Part shown: positions 8,473-17,877 of the stretch, piece after piece | Position numbering within the stretch: position 1 is the stretch's first letter | Layout: each line of letters opens with the position of its first letter | From: Bacteroidota bacterium | GTDB taxonomy: Bacteria; Bacteroidota; Bacteroidia; Chitinophagales; Chitinophagaceae | NCBI GenBank assembly: GCA_026391125.1 | Contig: JAPLEO010000102.1 | Location: 1-64,000, forward strand | Reading direction: 5' to 3' | DNA length: 64,000 nucleotides | Notes under the pieces: model-generated | Databases searched by the model: none | Told to the model about the DNA's origin: nothing | What the model saw: the letters and a program-made list of their open reading frames with translations, nothing else | Program-made: the position numbers and the translations under genes

Positions 8473-9468
8473 ATGAAAATTGCTTTCTTCTCAACGCAAC
8501 CTTACGACATTCAATTCTTTAACCATCATAAAGACGAATTCGGCTTTGAATTGGTTTATTTTGAATCATCTCTTACTTCCAAAACTGCAAGTCTTGCAGG
8601 AAACGCTGAAGCAGTTTGTGTATTTGTAAATGATAAACTAACTGCGGAAGTCATTGATACCTTAGGTAAACAAGGCGTAAAAATCATTGCACTAAGATGT
8701 GCTGGATTTAATAATGTTGATTTGGAAGCAGCAAAACGTAATGGCATACAAGTATGTAGGGTACCAGCCTATTCACCAGAAGCGGTTGCAGAATTTGCAG
8801 TTGCCATTTTACTTACTCTAAACCGAAAAACAAATAAAGCTTATAACCGTGTTCGTGAGCAGAATTTTTCTTTGAATGGATTACTAGGTTTTGATGTACA
8901 CAATAAGACCATTGGTGTTGTTGGTACAGGAAATATTGGAAAGGCATTTTGCAAGATCATGTTGGGGTTTGGCTGTAAAGTGCTTGCTTTTGATGTGATA
9001 GCAAATAGGGACCTTGAAGCTATTGGGGTTGAATTCAAGCCCTTACAAGAAGTTCTGAATTGTGATATCATTTCTCTTCATTGTCCTTTGAACGACCAAA
9101 CCAAACACATCATTAATGATACTACCATTGCCATGATGAAAAGGGGTGTGATGTTGATCAATACCAGCAGAGGTGGTTTAATCGATACCAAGTCTGTGAT
9201 CAATGCCTTAAAGTCTGGGCAAATCGGATATTTAGGAATTGATGTGTATGAACAAGAAGAAAAACTGTTTTTTAGGGATTTATCCTCAGATATTATTCAG
9301 GATGACCTCATTCAGCGCTTGATGAGTTTCCCCAATGTGCTGATTACTGCCCATCAGGCATTTTTTACCGAAGATGCATTGAGTCAAATCTCAACAACTA
9401 CGTTAAAGAATATCAAAGATTTTCACGAAAAGGGCATTTTAGATAACAAGGCTGCGTTTTTGGTCTAA
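8473..9468 (+). CDS. ldhA: D-lactate dehydrogenase (2-hydroxyacid dehydrogenase family)
   Basis: A 331-aa NAD-dependent enzyme that interconverts pyruvate and D-lactate. It resembles the fermentative LdhA of E. coli along its length. The N-terminal catalytic half carries IIALRCAGFNNVDLEAA (about 71-87). The Rossmann motif is GTGNIG at 151-156. The substrate-binding Arg is in NTSRGGLID, and the catalytic His in TAHQAFFTEDAL near residue 296. It stands alone, divergent from the TonB receptor gene. Other D-2-hydroxyacid dehydrogenases share the fold, but the ALRCAGFNNVD and HQAFFTEDAL stretches favour lactate dehydrogenase. Confidence 0.9.
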   Translation: MKIAFFSTQPYDIQFFNHHKDEFGFELVYFESSLTSKTASLAGNAEAVCVFVNDKLTAEVIDTLGKQGVKIIALRCAGFNNVDLEAAKRNGIQVCRVPAYSPEAVAEFAVAILLTLNRKTNKAYNRVREQNFSLNGLLGFDVHNKTIGVVGTGNIGKAFCKIMLGFGCKVLAFDVIANRDLEAIGVEFKPLQEVLNCDIISLHCPLNDQTKHIINDTTIAMMKRGVMLINTSRGGLIDTKSVINALKSGQIGYLGIDVYEQEEKLFFRDLSSDIIQDDLIQRLMSFPNVLITAHQAFFTEDALSQISTTTLKNIKDFHEKGILDNKAAFLV

Positions 9469-9510
9469 ATTTTATCTGATATTCGTAGGAGGAACCCCAC
9501 AAACCATAAA

Positions 9511-10551
9511 ATGAAGCAACTGTTACAATATCGTTTCATACTCTTAATGATGGCTTTGACTTTCTTTTCTTGTAAAAAAGAAACTAGCAAAGAGAATCCG
9601 AAACAAATTGCGGGGTACGCTTCCTTTTCATTATTAGATTCTTCTGGCAATTGCACTTCTGCAGCCATACACGGATCCTATAAAGTAGATTCTGTTTTAG
9701 CAGACAGCAATTATGTTTCAATCAACGTCAAATTTACTAGTACCGGGAAATATTATATCAAAACCGACACTGTAAATGGCATGTGGTTTATCGACTCAGG
9801 ATATGTGTTATCGATTGGTTCAAAAATTATTAAACTTAAGGGGAATGGGAAAGCTATCATACCCAATGGCGGTACTTTTTTAATGACCCATAATAATGAA
9901 ACCTGTGGTTTTACCATCTCAGTAAAGTTGGACGATGATTACTTGGTCACCACAAATGGTTCAACATGGAGATACCAGTATATCCCTGCCATGATTGGAA
10001 ATGCTGGAGCAAATATCGACAGCTTTGACGTTACCTTGATTCCACCATCCATTAATTATAATAACAAAGTGTATGTACAATATGCCACATCGCTTTTAGA
10101 TACTTTCTACTTTGCTAAACAAGCAAATGATTATTATGAATTTGGAACACTCGATTTTGATTACACTTTTATTTTTGATCAAGTTGATTCATTCATAGAA
10201 TATATTTATTTAAAGGATAATCAGCCGGTTGGTACTAGTTGGGAAACTACTGAAATAGGCGTGAGCTACGGTGCTGCATTTGGTGGTACTAGTAAGCCTG
10301 GCACTGCAAAAGATGTGTTTACCATCATGAGTGTTAATCAGCCTTATACTGTTGCTGGCAAAACTTTCCAGAATGTGATTACCGTTCGAAGGGATATTAT
10401 GTTTAAAGAAACGGGCACTACTAGTTATTTAAAAGTAATGGATGGTATAGCCATGTACGCAAAAGGATATGGTTTGATCGATCAATCCATTAATATTCCT
10501 GGAGGAACTTCAAAAGAGAACATTCCAATCCTAAAATGGAATATCAAATAA
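9511..10551 (+). CDS. Hypothetical lipoprotein
   Basis: I do not recognise a family. It has 346 aa with a type II signal peptide (lipidated Cys21 in LTFFSCKKE), so it is a membrane-anchored, probably surface-exposed lipoprotein. The N-terminal part (residues 30-160) is rich in Ser, Thr and Gly with alternating beta patterns and two or three cysteines (GNCTS, NETCGF). The C-terminal part is another beta-rich domain with aromatic residues. It lies 42 nt after ldhA on the same strand, possibly cotranscribed, and converges on lspA with a 10-nt gap and no clear terminator. Confidence 0.75.
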   Translation: MKQLLQYRFILLMMALTFFSCKKETSKENPKQIAGYASFSLLDSSGNCTSAAIHGSYKVDSVLADSNYVSINVKFTSTGKYYIKTDTVNGMWFIDSGYVLSIGSKIIKLKGNGKAIIPNGGTFLMTHNNETCGFTISVKLDDDYLVTTNGSTWRYQYIPAMIGNAGANIDSFDVTLIPPSINYNNKVYVQYATSLLDTFYFAKQANDYYEFGTLDFDYTFIFDQVDSFIEYIYLKDNQPVGTSWETTEIGVSYGAAFGGTSKPGTAKDVFTIMSVNQPYTVAGKTFQNVITVRRDIMFKETGTTSYLKVMDGIAMYAKGYGLIDQSINIPGGTSKENIPILKWNIK

Positions 10552-10561
10552 TAAAATTTTC

Positions 10562-11242
10562 CTAGGAAATCTGTGTGTTATCATTCACAATAGAATTGGT
10601 CTCAACGGTATGGTGTTGAGGGGTATCGTGATGCACAAAAAACTTATTTTGGAAAAGTAGAATGATAATCACTCCACATGAGATCGAAGCATCTGCAATA
10701 TTGAATACCGGTCGGAAGAACTCGAAATCGTCGCCTCCCCAAATAGGAACCCAATTAGGGAAATGAGCATTGGTGATTAAAGGGAAGTACATCATGTCTA
10801 CCACTTTTCCGTGCAAGAATCCAGCATAACCACCCAATGCAGGGAACAATTTAGATACGTTCTGTGCCATCGGATTGCTATTATCGAAGATCATTCCGTA
10901 GAACATGCTATCAATTAAGTTTCCCAAAGCACCAGAGTAAATCATGGCTGCACAAATAATAAACCCTTTGTGATATTTCTTTCTAATGAAATCGCGGAGT
11001 AAAAAGCTTCCCCAGATTACCGCCACTAAACGAAATAAAGTCAACGCGATTTTACCAAATCCACCCCCGAATTTCCATCCCCAAGCCATGCCTTCATTTT
11101 CAACAAAATGCAGTTTAGCCCATTGCCTGCCTAGGATCAAATGTTCCTCACCAGCAAAGTAATTCAGCTTGATATAGAATTTCATTGCCTGGTCAGCGAA
11201 AATAATGCACAGTATAATTAAGATAAGATTTCTTGCTTTCAC
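10562..11242 (-). CDS. lspA: Lipoprotein signal peptidase (signal peptidase II)
   Basis: An inner-membrane aspartic protease that removes signal peptides from prolipoproteins. The conserved boxes are present: FADQAMKFYIK near the N-terminus, NEGMAWGW, GALGNLIDSMFYG with the first catalytic Asp, GKVVDMMYFP, and FNIADASISCG with the second catalytic Asp. At 226 aa it is longer than the roughly 165 aa of enterobacterial LspA. The extra length is in the loop before KVVDMMYFP and in a polar C-terminal tail, and long forms are usual in Bacteroidota. It is downstream of murF-alr on the same strand, separated by 112 nt that contain a heptamer array. Confidence 0.95.
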   Translation of the reverse strand: MKARNLILIILCIIFADQAMKFYIKLNYFAGEEHLILGRQWAKLHFVENEGMAWGWKFGGGFGKIALTLFRLVAVIWGSFLLRDFIRKKYHKGFIICAAMIYSGALGNLIDSMFYGMIFDNSNPMAQNVSKLFPALGGYAGFLHGKVVDMMYFPLITNAHFPNWVPIWGGDDFEFFRPVFNIADASISCGVIIILLFQNKFFVHHDTPQHHTVETNSIVNDNTQIS

Positions 11243-11270
11243 ATCTGGGATTTAGGTGGGCAAATATAGA

Positions 11271-11298
11271 AAGTTAAAAGTCAAAAGTCAAAAGTCAT
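11271..11298 (-). repeat. Heptanucleotide array, TGACTTT type
   Basis: On the + strand the units read AAGTTAA, AAGTCAA, AAGTCAA and AAGTCAT. On the minus strand, the strand of murF-alr and lspA, they read as repeated TGACTTT or TAACTTT, again one stop codon per 7 nt. It lies 56 nt after the murF-alr stop rather than directly on it. Confidence 0.7.
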
Positions 11299-11354
11299 AA
11301 ATGAAGGAAAAGCCAAATTGTATAAACGGGCAGTTTTATTCGTGTTTTTGGGGG

Positions 11355-13844
11355 TTATTCTTCCAGATAAACCCTTTTGACCCGCTGACTGATGCCAGTC
11401 ATTATTTCATAGGGAATCGTATCGCTCCAAGCAGCCAATTGTTGAATGGTTAAATGGTTACCGAAGATTTCTACCTGGTCTCCCTCGTTTACACCAGGGA
11501 TATCCGTGATATCAATCATGGTCATATCCATACAAACATTTCCAATCACTGGCGCCAGTTTGCCATTTACGTACATCGAAACCCTACCATTTCCCAATCT
11601 TCTATTAAAGCCATCAGCATAGCCAATTCTTACAGTTGCTATTTTGCTGACCCTGTTGACCCTGCCTTTTCGATTATACCCTACCGTATCATTTTCATGG
11701 ATCGTTCTGATTTGTGCGATGGTAGACTTTAATGAAGCCACTGTTTGCAAGGAGAGATCTTTTTCATTTGCCGTATCAACACCGTATAATCCAATCCCCA
11801 AACGAACCATATCATATTGCAAATCGGGGTTTCTAAAAATGGCTGCAGTATTTGATAGATGTCGAATAAAATGATAGCCAATACCTTCTTGCAGATGATT
11901 GCAGGCAGAATCAAATAGCCTTGCTTGCTCCAAAGTAAATGCATCTAAGTTCTCATCTTCGCTAGCAGCTAAATGGCTAAATGCAGACTTTATCAAAAAA
12001 CAATTGTTATTGATGATACTTGCGGCAAGTGCTGTTGCTTCCTCAACTTCAAAACCAAGTCGATTCATTCCTGTGTTGAATTTAATGTGCACAGGGAAAT
12101 GAGTCACTGCTTGTTTTTGCAAGTATTGTTCGAAAGAATGAAATATAGCGTTCGAAAAGAGTTCAGGTTCTAAGTGGTATTCTAATAATGCATCAAAGCT
12201 TGCTTCATCGGGACTCATAACCATAATAGGTAAACGAATCCCTGCTTTACGTAATACTACTCCCTCATCTGCATAGGCTACAGCTAAGTAATCAATTTTA
12301 TGAAATTCTAAGAGCCTGGCAACTTCAACAGATCCGCTACCATAACTAAACGCTTTCACCATCGCCATTACCTTGGTTGTTGGCTGTAGCTTTTGTTGAT
12401 AGGACTTTAAGTTGTGCAACATGGCAGTGAGGTTGATTTCCATTACCGTCTGGTGTTGTTGCTTTTCGAGCCATTTACTGATTCTTTCAAATTCAAATAT
12501 TCTAGCTCCTTTCAGTAAAATGTATTCGTTTTGAAATAAGTGATGCGTTGCAGCTTGCAAAAAGGCTTCTGTAGATTCAAAGAAATCACAGGTGATACCC
12601 TGATTCAAAAAGATGTTTTTGAAAGATGAAATATTTTTCCCAATTCCAAATAGCCGTTGAACCTTTTGATTCACTAATTCTTCTGACACCATTTTGTACA
12701 AGACTTCATTTGAAATGCCAGACTGCAATATGTCGGATAGAATGATGGTCTTTTTTTGCTCAGCAGCCTGTTGTTTTAAATAAGTAAGAGCTATTGATAA
12801 AGAAGACAAATCATTACTGTAGCTATCATTAATAATATAACAATTATTGATGCCAGTTTTTAATTGCATCCGCATTTCAACAGGCTCCAATTTTTGCATT
12901 CTTTCTCTTATTAAAGAAGTGTGGTAACCTAATACTTTTAAAACAGACCAACAGGTTATTGCATTATCAACAGAAATTGGATCGGTAAATGGAATATCTA
13001 TTTTTTCTTCTACACCTGCAACCATCGCAACGATTGTAGTCTTATGCTGCGAGCGCTCTTCATTTATTACTTGCAAACTAACGCCTGGTTTTCTACTCCA
13101 TGTAAATGCTTTTGGAAATTGAAGTTTTACAAGTTCTAATTCATTTTCATGCATTTCATTAACAGCCAAGATCGTTTGGTCTGTTAAACGAAATAGCTTC
13201 AACTTCTCTTCCAGCTTTTCAAATCTATTCCTGAATCCTTCATTATGAGATTGGCCAATCCCTGTAAAAACTCCAATAGTGGGTTGTATCATTTTCCACA
13301 AAGCATCCATTTCATTGGAAGTAGAAATGCCCGCTTCAAAAATGGCCATGGTATCAGTATCATTCATTTGCCAGATACTTAAAGGAACTCCAATCTGTGA
13401 ATTATAACTTCTCGGGCTTCTTACGATTTGAAAATCATCTTGAAGTAATTGATTGAGCCACTCCTTCACAATAGTTTTACCATTGCTTCCTGTTATTCCA
13501 ATTACCGGTATTTTTTTTGACAACTCATTTGTGATGAAACTGGCACGATGGTAGGTTGCTACTAATTGCAATGCTTCCAAAACATCTTCAACAAAAAGAT
13601 AATTGGCATCCTTTGTAGCACTGATATAGCCTTTCTGAACTACAAAGTTTCGAACTCCTTTTTCATAGAGTTCTTGGATAAACATGTGTCCATCTTTACG
13701 TGTACTACTGAGCGCAAAAAAAAGGGATCTTTCTGGGTAGTTTAATTTTCTACTATCGATCAACAAAAACTCAATACTGCTGTTCGTCAAAGCACCATGC
13801 TCGGCATGAATGATCTGTGCAATATTTGAAATAGAGTAGATCAA
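11355..13844 (-). CDS. Bifunctional UDP-MurNAc-tripeptide:D-Ala-D-Ala ligase / alanine racemase (MurF-Alr fusion)
   Basis: An 829-aa fusion known from Bacteroidota. Residues 1 to about 455 are MurF, a Mur ligase adding D-Ala-D-Ala to the peptidoglycan precursor, with the ATP loop GITGSNGKTIVKEW near residue 113. Residues from about 460 are a PLP-dependent alanine racemase: the PLP lysine is in MVKAFSYGSGSVEVARLLE, the racemase tyrosine probably in DTVGYNRKGRV. One polypeptide thus makes D-Ala and uses its dimer. The start is TTG (13844): no in-frame ATG lies nearby, and IYSISNIAQII matches the usual MurF N-terminus. It begins 5 nt after the TerC-family gene and is probably cotranscribed with it. 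Confidence 0.93.
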   Translation of the reverse strand: MIYSISNIAQIIHAEHGALTNSSIEFLLIDSRKLNYPERSLFFALSSTRKDGHMFIQELYEKGVRNFVVQKGYISATKDANYLFVEDVLEALQLVATYHRASFITNELSKKIPVIGITGSNGKTIVKEWLNQLLQDDFQIVRSPRSYNSQIGVPLSIWQMNDTDTMAIFEAGISTSNEMDALWKMIQPTIGVFTGIGQSHNEGFRNRFEKLEEKLKLFRLTDQTILAVNEMHENELELVKLQFPKAFTWSRKPGVSLQVINEERSQHKTTIVAMVAGVEEKIDIPFTDPISVDNAITCWSVLKVLGYHTSLIRERMQKLEPVEMRMQLKTGINNCYIINDSYSNDLSSLSIALTYLKQQAAEQKKTIILSDILQSGISNEVLYKMVSEELVNQKVQRLFGIGKNISSFKNIFLNQGITCDFFESTEAFLQAATHHLFQNEYILLKGARIFEFERISKWLEKQQHQTVMEINLTAMLHNLKSYQQKLQPTTKVMAMVKAFSYGSGSVEVARLLEFHKIDYLAVAYADEGVVLRKAGIRLPIMVMSPDEASFDALLEYHLEPELFSNAIFHSFEQYLQKQAVTHFPVHIKFNTGMNRLGFEVEEATALAASIINNNCFLIKSAFSHLAASEDENLDAFTLEQARLFDSACNHLQEGIGYHFIRHLSNTAAIFRNPDLQYDMVRLGIGLYGVDTANEKDLSLQTVASLKSTIAQIRTIHENDTVGYNRKGRVNRVSKIATVRIGYADGFNRRLGNGRVSMYVNGKLAPVIGNVCMDMTMIDITDIPGVNEGDQVEIFGNHLTIQQLAAWSDTIPYEIMTGISQRVKRVYLEE

Positions 13845-13849
13845 TGAGA

Positions 13850-14815
13850 TTAGTTTTTTTCTTCAGGCAATGAATCGATCTTGCCCTTTTTATCGAAATA
13901 AATAGAATATCCAATTGAGCCAGATATACAGATTAGTATTACTAATAAAGAAAGTACAGTCTGCAATGTTTTATCGATCCACTGATCAATATAATATTCA
14001 CCCAACATTTTTGCTCCAATAAAAATTAAGACGATAGCAATACCTTGCTGTAAGAAATCAAATTTATTCACCGCTCTTCTCAACAAGAAAAAGAGTGAAC
14101 GAAGACCGAGTACCGCAAAAATATTGGAGGTATAGATCACTAGTTTATCTTTTGAGATACCCATCACGGCCGGTATTGAATCTAAGGCGAATACTAAGTC
14201 GATTGAGGCCAATAAAATGACCACCACAAAGAGTGTAGTATAAATGGGCTTGCCATTTTCTTTCACCATAAACTTTCCATTACCATCGTGTGAAGCAAGA
14301 GGCAAATATTTCTTAAGCAAGAGATATACTTTGGTCTCGTGTGGTTCAAAATTATCGTCATCATTTGTAGTGAACATCTTATAACCAGTATACAATAAGA
14401 ACAAACCAAAGCCATATAAAATCCAATGAAACTGTGCAACCAATGCCACTCCCACTGTAATGAACATAATTCTGAAAACGATGGCCATTAGAATGCCGAT
14501 CAACAAAACCCTGGAGTAATTTTTTTCTTTGACCTTAAACGAATTAAATATGAGGATGAATACAAAAATATTATCGATACTCAAACTCCACTCCATCAAA
14601 TAAGCACTTAGGTATTCTAGTGCAGGCTTACTACCTTTTTCAACCCACATGAATACAAAGAATGACATGGCAAGCACCACCCAAAAAATGGTTTGCCAAA
14701 AAGCATTCTTAATACTGACCTCTTTATTTTTTTTACTGATGATACCCAAATCAAAGACCAGTGCCAAAGCAAGTACAATTCCAAAAATTAAATAAACAAA
14801 CTGTTGGGTTGACAT
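13850..14815 (-). CDS. TerC/Alx-family integral membrane protein
   Basis: A 321-aa protein with about nine hydrophobic segments. The TerC family hallmarks are visible: the acidic WSLSIDNIFVFILIF segment around residue 75 and ASIDLVFALDSIPAVMGI around residue 205, both carrying Asp residues within membrane helices. TerC/Alx proteins are linked to tellurite resistance, pH response and manganese export, and the metal role is the best supported one for the family. Its exact substrate here is unknown. It is the first gene of a unit with murF-alr, separated by 5 nt. Confidence 0.88.
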   Translation of the reverse strand: MSTQQFVYLIFGIVLALALVFDLGIISKKNKEVSIKNAFWQTIFWVVLAMSFFVFMWVEKGSKPALEYLSAYLMEWSLSIDNIFVFILIFNSFKVKEKNYSRVLLIGILMAIVFRIMFITVGVALVAQFHWILYGFGLFLLYTGYKMFTTNDDDNFEPHETKVYLLLKKYLPLASHDGNGKFMVKENGKPIYTTLFVVVILLASIDLVFALDSIPAVMGISKDKLVIYTSNIFAVLGLRSLFFLLRRAVNKFDFLQQGIAIVLIFIGAKMLGEYYIDQWIDKTLQTVLSLLVILICISGSIGYSIYFDKKGKIDSLPEEKN

Positions 14816-14856
14816 TCCTGAATTTTATTCTTAAAGATAGCTATTGGTAAACAGAA

Positions 14857-16614
14857 TTAGGCGCCATAACGCTTTTTTCTGCGCCACTGAAAAGCAGAAC
14901 CTAAAATCACGACAAATAATATGGGCAGACCAATATTGATCAACTGCCATTCTAATCGATGCTCCTGTAATTTTTTCATATCTAGTAATCGAAGCACAAA
15001 TTCTTTGTTTCTGGTTACAAACAGGTTATTATTACTAACGAGGTAGTCGATACTGTTTAGAAAAAATTCTCTGTTCGCGAATCGATAATTTTCCATCCCC
15101 AACAATCCCATTGCAAGGGGCCCTTTGGTTTGTGTTACTTCGTTCGTAACAATATCTGCATCGGCTACCACAATTTGCTTTCCTTCCTTTTCAGCTTTGT
15201 TCAAATAGGGTTTACCGGAGGTTCGTAAAATAGAGTCAGCCAGATTCGCACTTACCCGGTTATTGAAGAAGGAATTAAATTTTCCTTCCAATAATACAGC
15301 AACTGGAATATAAGATTTTGAGAAGCTGCGCATATCATCTTCACTACTCACACTATTCACAGATACCATTGCGGGGCTTGTTAATCTTCTACTATTACTA
15401 TCGGTACTCAACAAGATTGTTTTTGCGATACCAAGCGCTTTTACAGTGTCGATGCTTGAAGGGAATAATGGTAACACACGATCTAAGTTCTTAGTAATGG
15501 GATTATCGCTGTGTGATGACAAGAACGGATAATATGGCCAAGGAACGCGTTGCATTTTTGGGCTACCGTCGGGATTCTGACCAATCACAATTGGTATTTT
15601 AGAACAATTCAAATCTTGTAAAAGATCGCCATTGATACGTACCCCATATTTAAAGAGAAGATCGTCGATATCTAAACCACGATCATAGGCAGTATAATTT
15701 GCCTGATTACGTTTTAAGCTATCCAATTCTGCATAAAGTTTATCAACAAACCAGATAATCTTTCCGCCGTGCATCAGGTACTGATCAATTTTTAATTTAT
15801 CCTCTTCCGTAAATGGCGTAGTTGGTTTTACGATCAACATGGCATCTATAATGGAAGCATCGGGATAGCCCTTTTTCAAATCAAATACTGCTAATCGATA
15901 TTCATTACGAAGGCTTTCTCCAAGGTCATTGACTTTAAGATCGATGGGTTCTCCATTTCCAACTGCATAAGCAACGGTAGGGATATTTTTTCGAGTAAGC
16001 TTATCAACTGCACTAGCAAATTTGTATTCTAATAAAGCTTCAGCTGCGTTTCTAGTAGCTTCCACATCTTCTTGTGGGTCTTCCGTTAAAACATTGTACT
16101 GTTTGAAAACCTTTTTACTACTGCGCAAATCAATCGCTATCGGTTTTTGATTCTTGTAACTAACTAAAGCTGATGGAATGATCAGTTGTTGTGTTGATTT
16201 TTCTTTCTCAGAAGAAACAGAGGCAGACTGTTCAAATACAACTCCCAATCTGGCGAGGCTATCATAGAATAATACTTTGGCGGTATCGTCTTTGATTGAT
16301 TCACCTGGCTTTTCAAAGCTTACTTTCAAAAGGTTACCGCCTGCGATACTTTTGAATTCTGTTAGTAGATCCTGAACAGATTGATTCAATTTTCTATAAT
16401 CTGCGGGTAGATCACCTGTAAGAAATACTTGAATGGTTACAGTTGTATCAATTTCATTCAATACTTTTTTTGTGGCGGAGCTAACAGTGAATCTTTTTTC
16501 AGCAGTAAGATCTGCGCGGAAAGAAAACCAATTCGACAAATAAACTAATCCAATAAATAGGATTACTACAATGGCCCAAGCGAATTTTGCTTCCAATAAT
16601 TTTTTCATAGTCAT
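14857..16614 (-). CDS. gldG: Gliding-motility ABC transporter auxiliary component GldG
   Basis: A 585-aa protein with one N-terminal membrane helix (AWAIVVILFIGLVYLSNWF), a large extracytoplasmic region and a second helix near the C-terminus (LINIGLPILFVVILGSAFQW) before a basic tail RRKKRYGA. The opening FRADLTAEKRFTVSSATKKV is typical of GldG and of related ABC-2 auxiliary proteins. In flavobacteria GldA, GldF and GldG form an ABC transporter needed for gliding. It follows gldF by 3 nt. The ATPase gene gldA is not in this window. Confidence 0.88.
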   Translation of the reverse strand: MTMKKLLEAKFAWAIVVILFIGLVYLSNWFSFRADLTAEKRFTVSSATKKVLNEIDTTVTIQVFLTGDLPADYRKLNQSVQDLLTEFKSIAGGNLLKVSFEKPGESIKDDTAKVLFYDSLARLGVVFEQSASVSSEKEKSTQQLIIPSALVSYKNQKPIAIDLRSSKKVFKQYNVLTEDPQEDVEATRNAAEALLEYKFASAVDKLTRKNIPTVAYAVGNGEPIDLKVNDLGESLRNEYRLAVFDLKKGYPDASIIDAMLIVKPTTPFTEEDKLKIDQYLMHGGKIIWFVDKLYAELDSLKRNQANYTAYDRGLDIDDLLFKYGVRINGDLLQDLNCSKIPIVIGQNPDGSPKMQRVPWPYYPFLSSHSDNPITKNLDRVLPLFPSSIDTVKALGIAKTILLSTDSNSRRLTSPAMVSVNSVSSEDDMRSFSKSYIPVAVLLEGKFNSFFNNRVSANLADSILRTSGKPYLNKAEKEGKQIVVADADIVTNEVTQTKGPLAMGLLGMENYRFANREFFLNSIDYLVSNNNLFVTRNKEFVLRLLDMKKLQEHRLEWQLINIGLPILFVVILGSAFQWRRKKRYGA

Positions 16615-16617
16615 TGG

Positions 16618-17340
16618 TTATCTTTTGAGCAAATTTTTGCTTGTAATAAAAAGGAATACGACGATCACGCCTAGAAAATAGATCAAGTCTCTGCTATCGA
16701 TCACACCTCTACTGATGCTACGATAATAGTATTGAATACCGAGCAATTCAATATAGTAATCTAACCCTGCGTTAAAAATTGGCAACCTACTGATTGCTGA
16801 AAATCCAATGTATAAAAGGAAGCAAACAAATGCACCACCAATAAATGCCACAACTGTATTATTGGTAAAACTGCTAGCTGCAATTCCGATTGCCGTAAAA
16901 ACAGCAGCAAGAAAACACAATCCAATATAACTTCCAATAGTACCGCCTACATCTATCCCTCCAGTAACGCTAAGGGATTGCATTGAAAATGCGTACACAA
17001 CAGATGGAATCAATGCGGTTAATACAATGATTAAAGCTCCTAGATATTTGCCCATCACAATTGAAGTTGGAGTTAGAGGAAGGGTCTTTAAAATTTCGAA
17101 ATTCCCCGATTTGTATTCGTCGGCAAATGTGCGCATGGTGATAGTAGGAATCAGGAACAATAGTAGCCAAGGGGCTAGGTTAAAAAAGCCAGTTAGGCTA
17201 GCATAACCGAAGTCTAACAAATTAGAGTCGGGAAATACAAATAAAAAAAGTCCGTTCAATAATAAAAAGACAATGAGTGCAAGATAGCCGGTGAGGCTAC
17301 TAAAAAACTGTTGCCATTCTTTTTTACAGATCATCCACAT
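16618..17340 (-). CDS. gldF: Gliding-motility ABC transporter permease GldF
   Basis: A 240-aa ABC-2 type permease with six hydrophobic segments. The N-terminus, ICKKEWQQFFSSLTGYLALI followed by VFLLLNGLFLFVFPDSN, is characteristic of GldF. The TMRTFADEYKSGNFEILKTL stretch is the cytoplasmic loop conserved in ABC-2 permeases and expected to contact the ATPase. It forms a two-gene unit with gldG, 3 nt downstream, and is divergent from the heptaproline gene. A TAnnTTTG match (TAGTTTTG) lies only 5 nt before the ATG, which would imply a leaderless transcript if used. Confidence 0.88.
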   Translation of the reverse strand: MWMICKKEWQQFFSSLTGYLALIVFLLLNGLFLFVFPDSNLLDFGYASLTGFFNLAPWLLLFLIPTITMRTFADEYKSGNFEILKTLPLTPTSIVMGKYLGALIIVLTALIPSVVYAFSMQSLSVTGGIDVGGTIGSYIGLCFLAAVFTAIGIAASSFTNNTVVAFIGGAFVCFLLYIGFSAISRLPIFNAGLDYYIELLGIQYYYRSISRGVIDSRDLIYFLGVIVVFLFITSKNLLKR

Positions 17341-17423
17341 GCTTCAAAACTAAATCTTATCATTTAATTCTGTGGTACTTTATGGAAATTATCACATTTG
17401 GCATCCTAGCTAAAATAAAAAAT

Positions 17424-17810
17424 ATGAACCTACGAATTAAGTTAATCGCCTTCTTCCTGTTTGGTATTGGCATTTTTGCTAATGCGCAGGACAAAAAACA
17501 GGGGCCTCCGCCTCCCCCTCCCCCTGCAAAGTCAACTCCACCAAGTATTGTAAAAAATGGAGAGAAACCTGTTCCACCGCCGCCGCCGCCACCTTCAGCA
17601 GGTAAGCACAAGAAAGGCGATATGCCTCCACCACCACCCCCTCCTTTAGACAAAAAGCATACAGGTAGCAATCCACCACCACCACCGCCGCCACAAAAAA
17701 AACATGCAGGAGAAATGCCACCTCCACCGCCACCTCCACAAAAAAAGCACGATGGAAATATGCCCCCGCCTCCTCCGCCACCACAAAAACATGGTGACGA
17801 CGATAAATAA
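17424..17810 (+). CDS. Small secreted protein with six heptaproline blocks
   Basis: A 128-aa protein starting at the ATG at 17424. The frame is open to 17382, but this ATG gives a clean signal peptide, MNLRIKLIAFFLFGIGIFAN with AQ at the cleavage site. The mature part is low-complexity: six blocks of exactly seven prolines, separated by short linkers rich in Lys, His, Gly and Asp (such as QKKHAGEM and QKKHDGNM), and an acidic end KHGDDDK. The proline codons differ between blocks, so the number seven is kept at protein level rather than by recent DNA duplication. No function is known to me; the antisense frames are shadows of this composition. Confidence 0.8.
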   Translation: MNLRIKLIAFFLFGIGIFANAQDKKQGPPPPPPPAKSTPPSIVKNGEKPVPPPPPPPSAGKHKKGDMPPPPPPPLDKKHTGSNPPPPPPPQKKHAGEMPPPPPPPQKKHDGNMPPPPPPPQKHGDDDK

Positions 17811-17820
17811 TTTTTCTAAA

Positions 17821-17857
17821 AAAAGAGCCGTAGTAAATGAATTACTACGGCTCTTTT
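17821..17857. terminator. Bidirectional terminator between convergent genes
   Basis: AAAAGAGCCGTAGTAA (17821-17836) pairs perfectly with TTACTACGGCTCTTTT (17842-17857) around a 5-nt loop. With A runs on one side and T runs on the other it can terminate both the heptaproline gene and the isc unit. Confidence 0.88.
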
Positions 17858-17877
17858 AATAGTTTATATTTTGAATA

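Noticed and set aside
9488..9493. AGGAGG as ribosome site of the 9511 lipoprotein
   Set aside because: It lies 17 nt from the ATG, too far for normal use.
17360..17784. Gly- and Val-rich frames opposite the heptaproline gene
   Set aside because: They are products of the CCN repeats on the other strand; no signal peptide or start site supports them.
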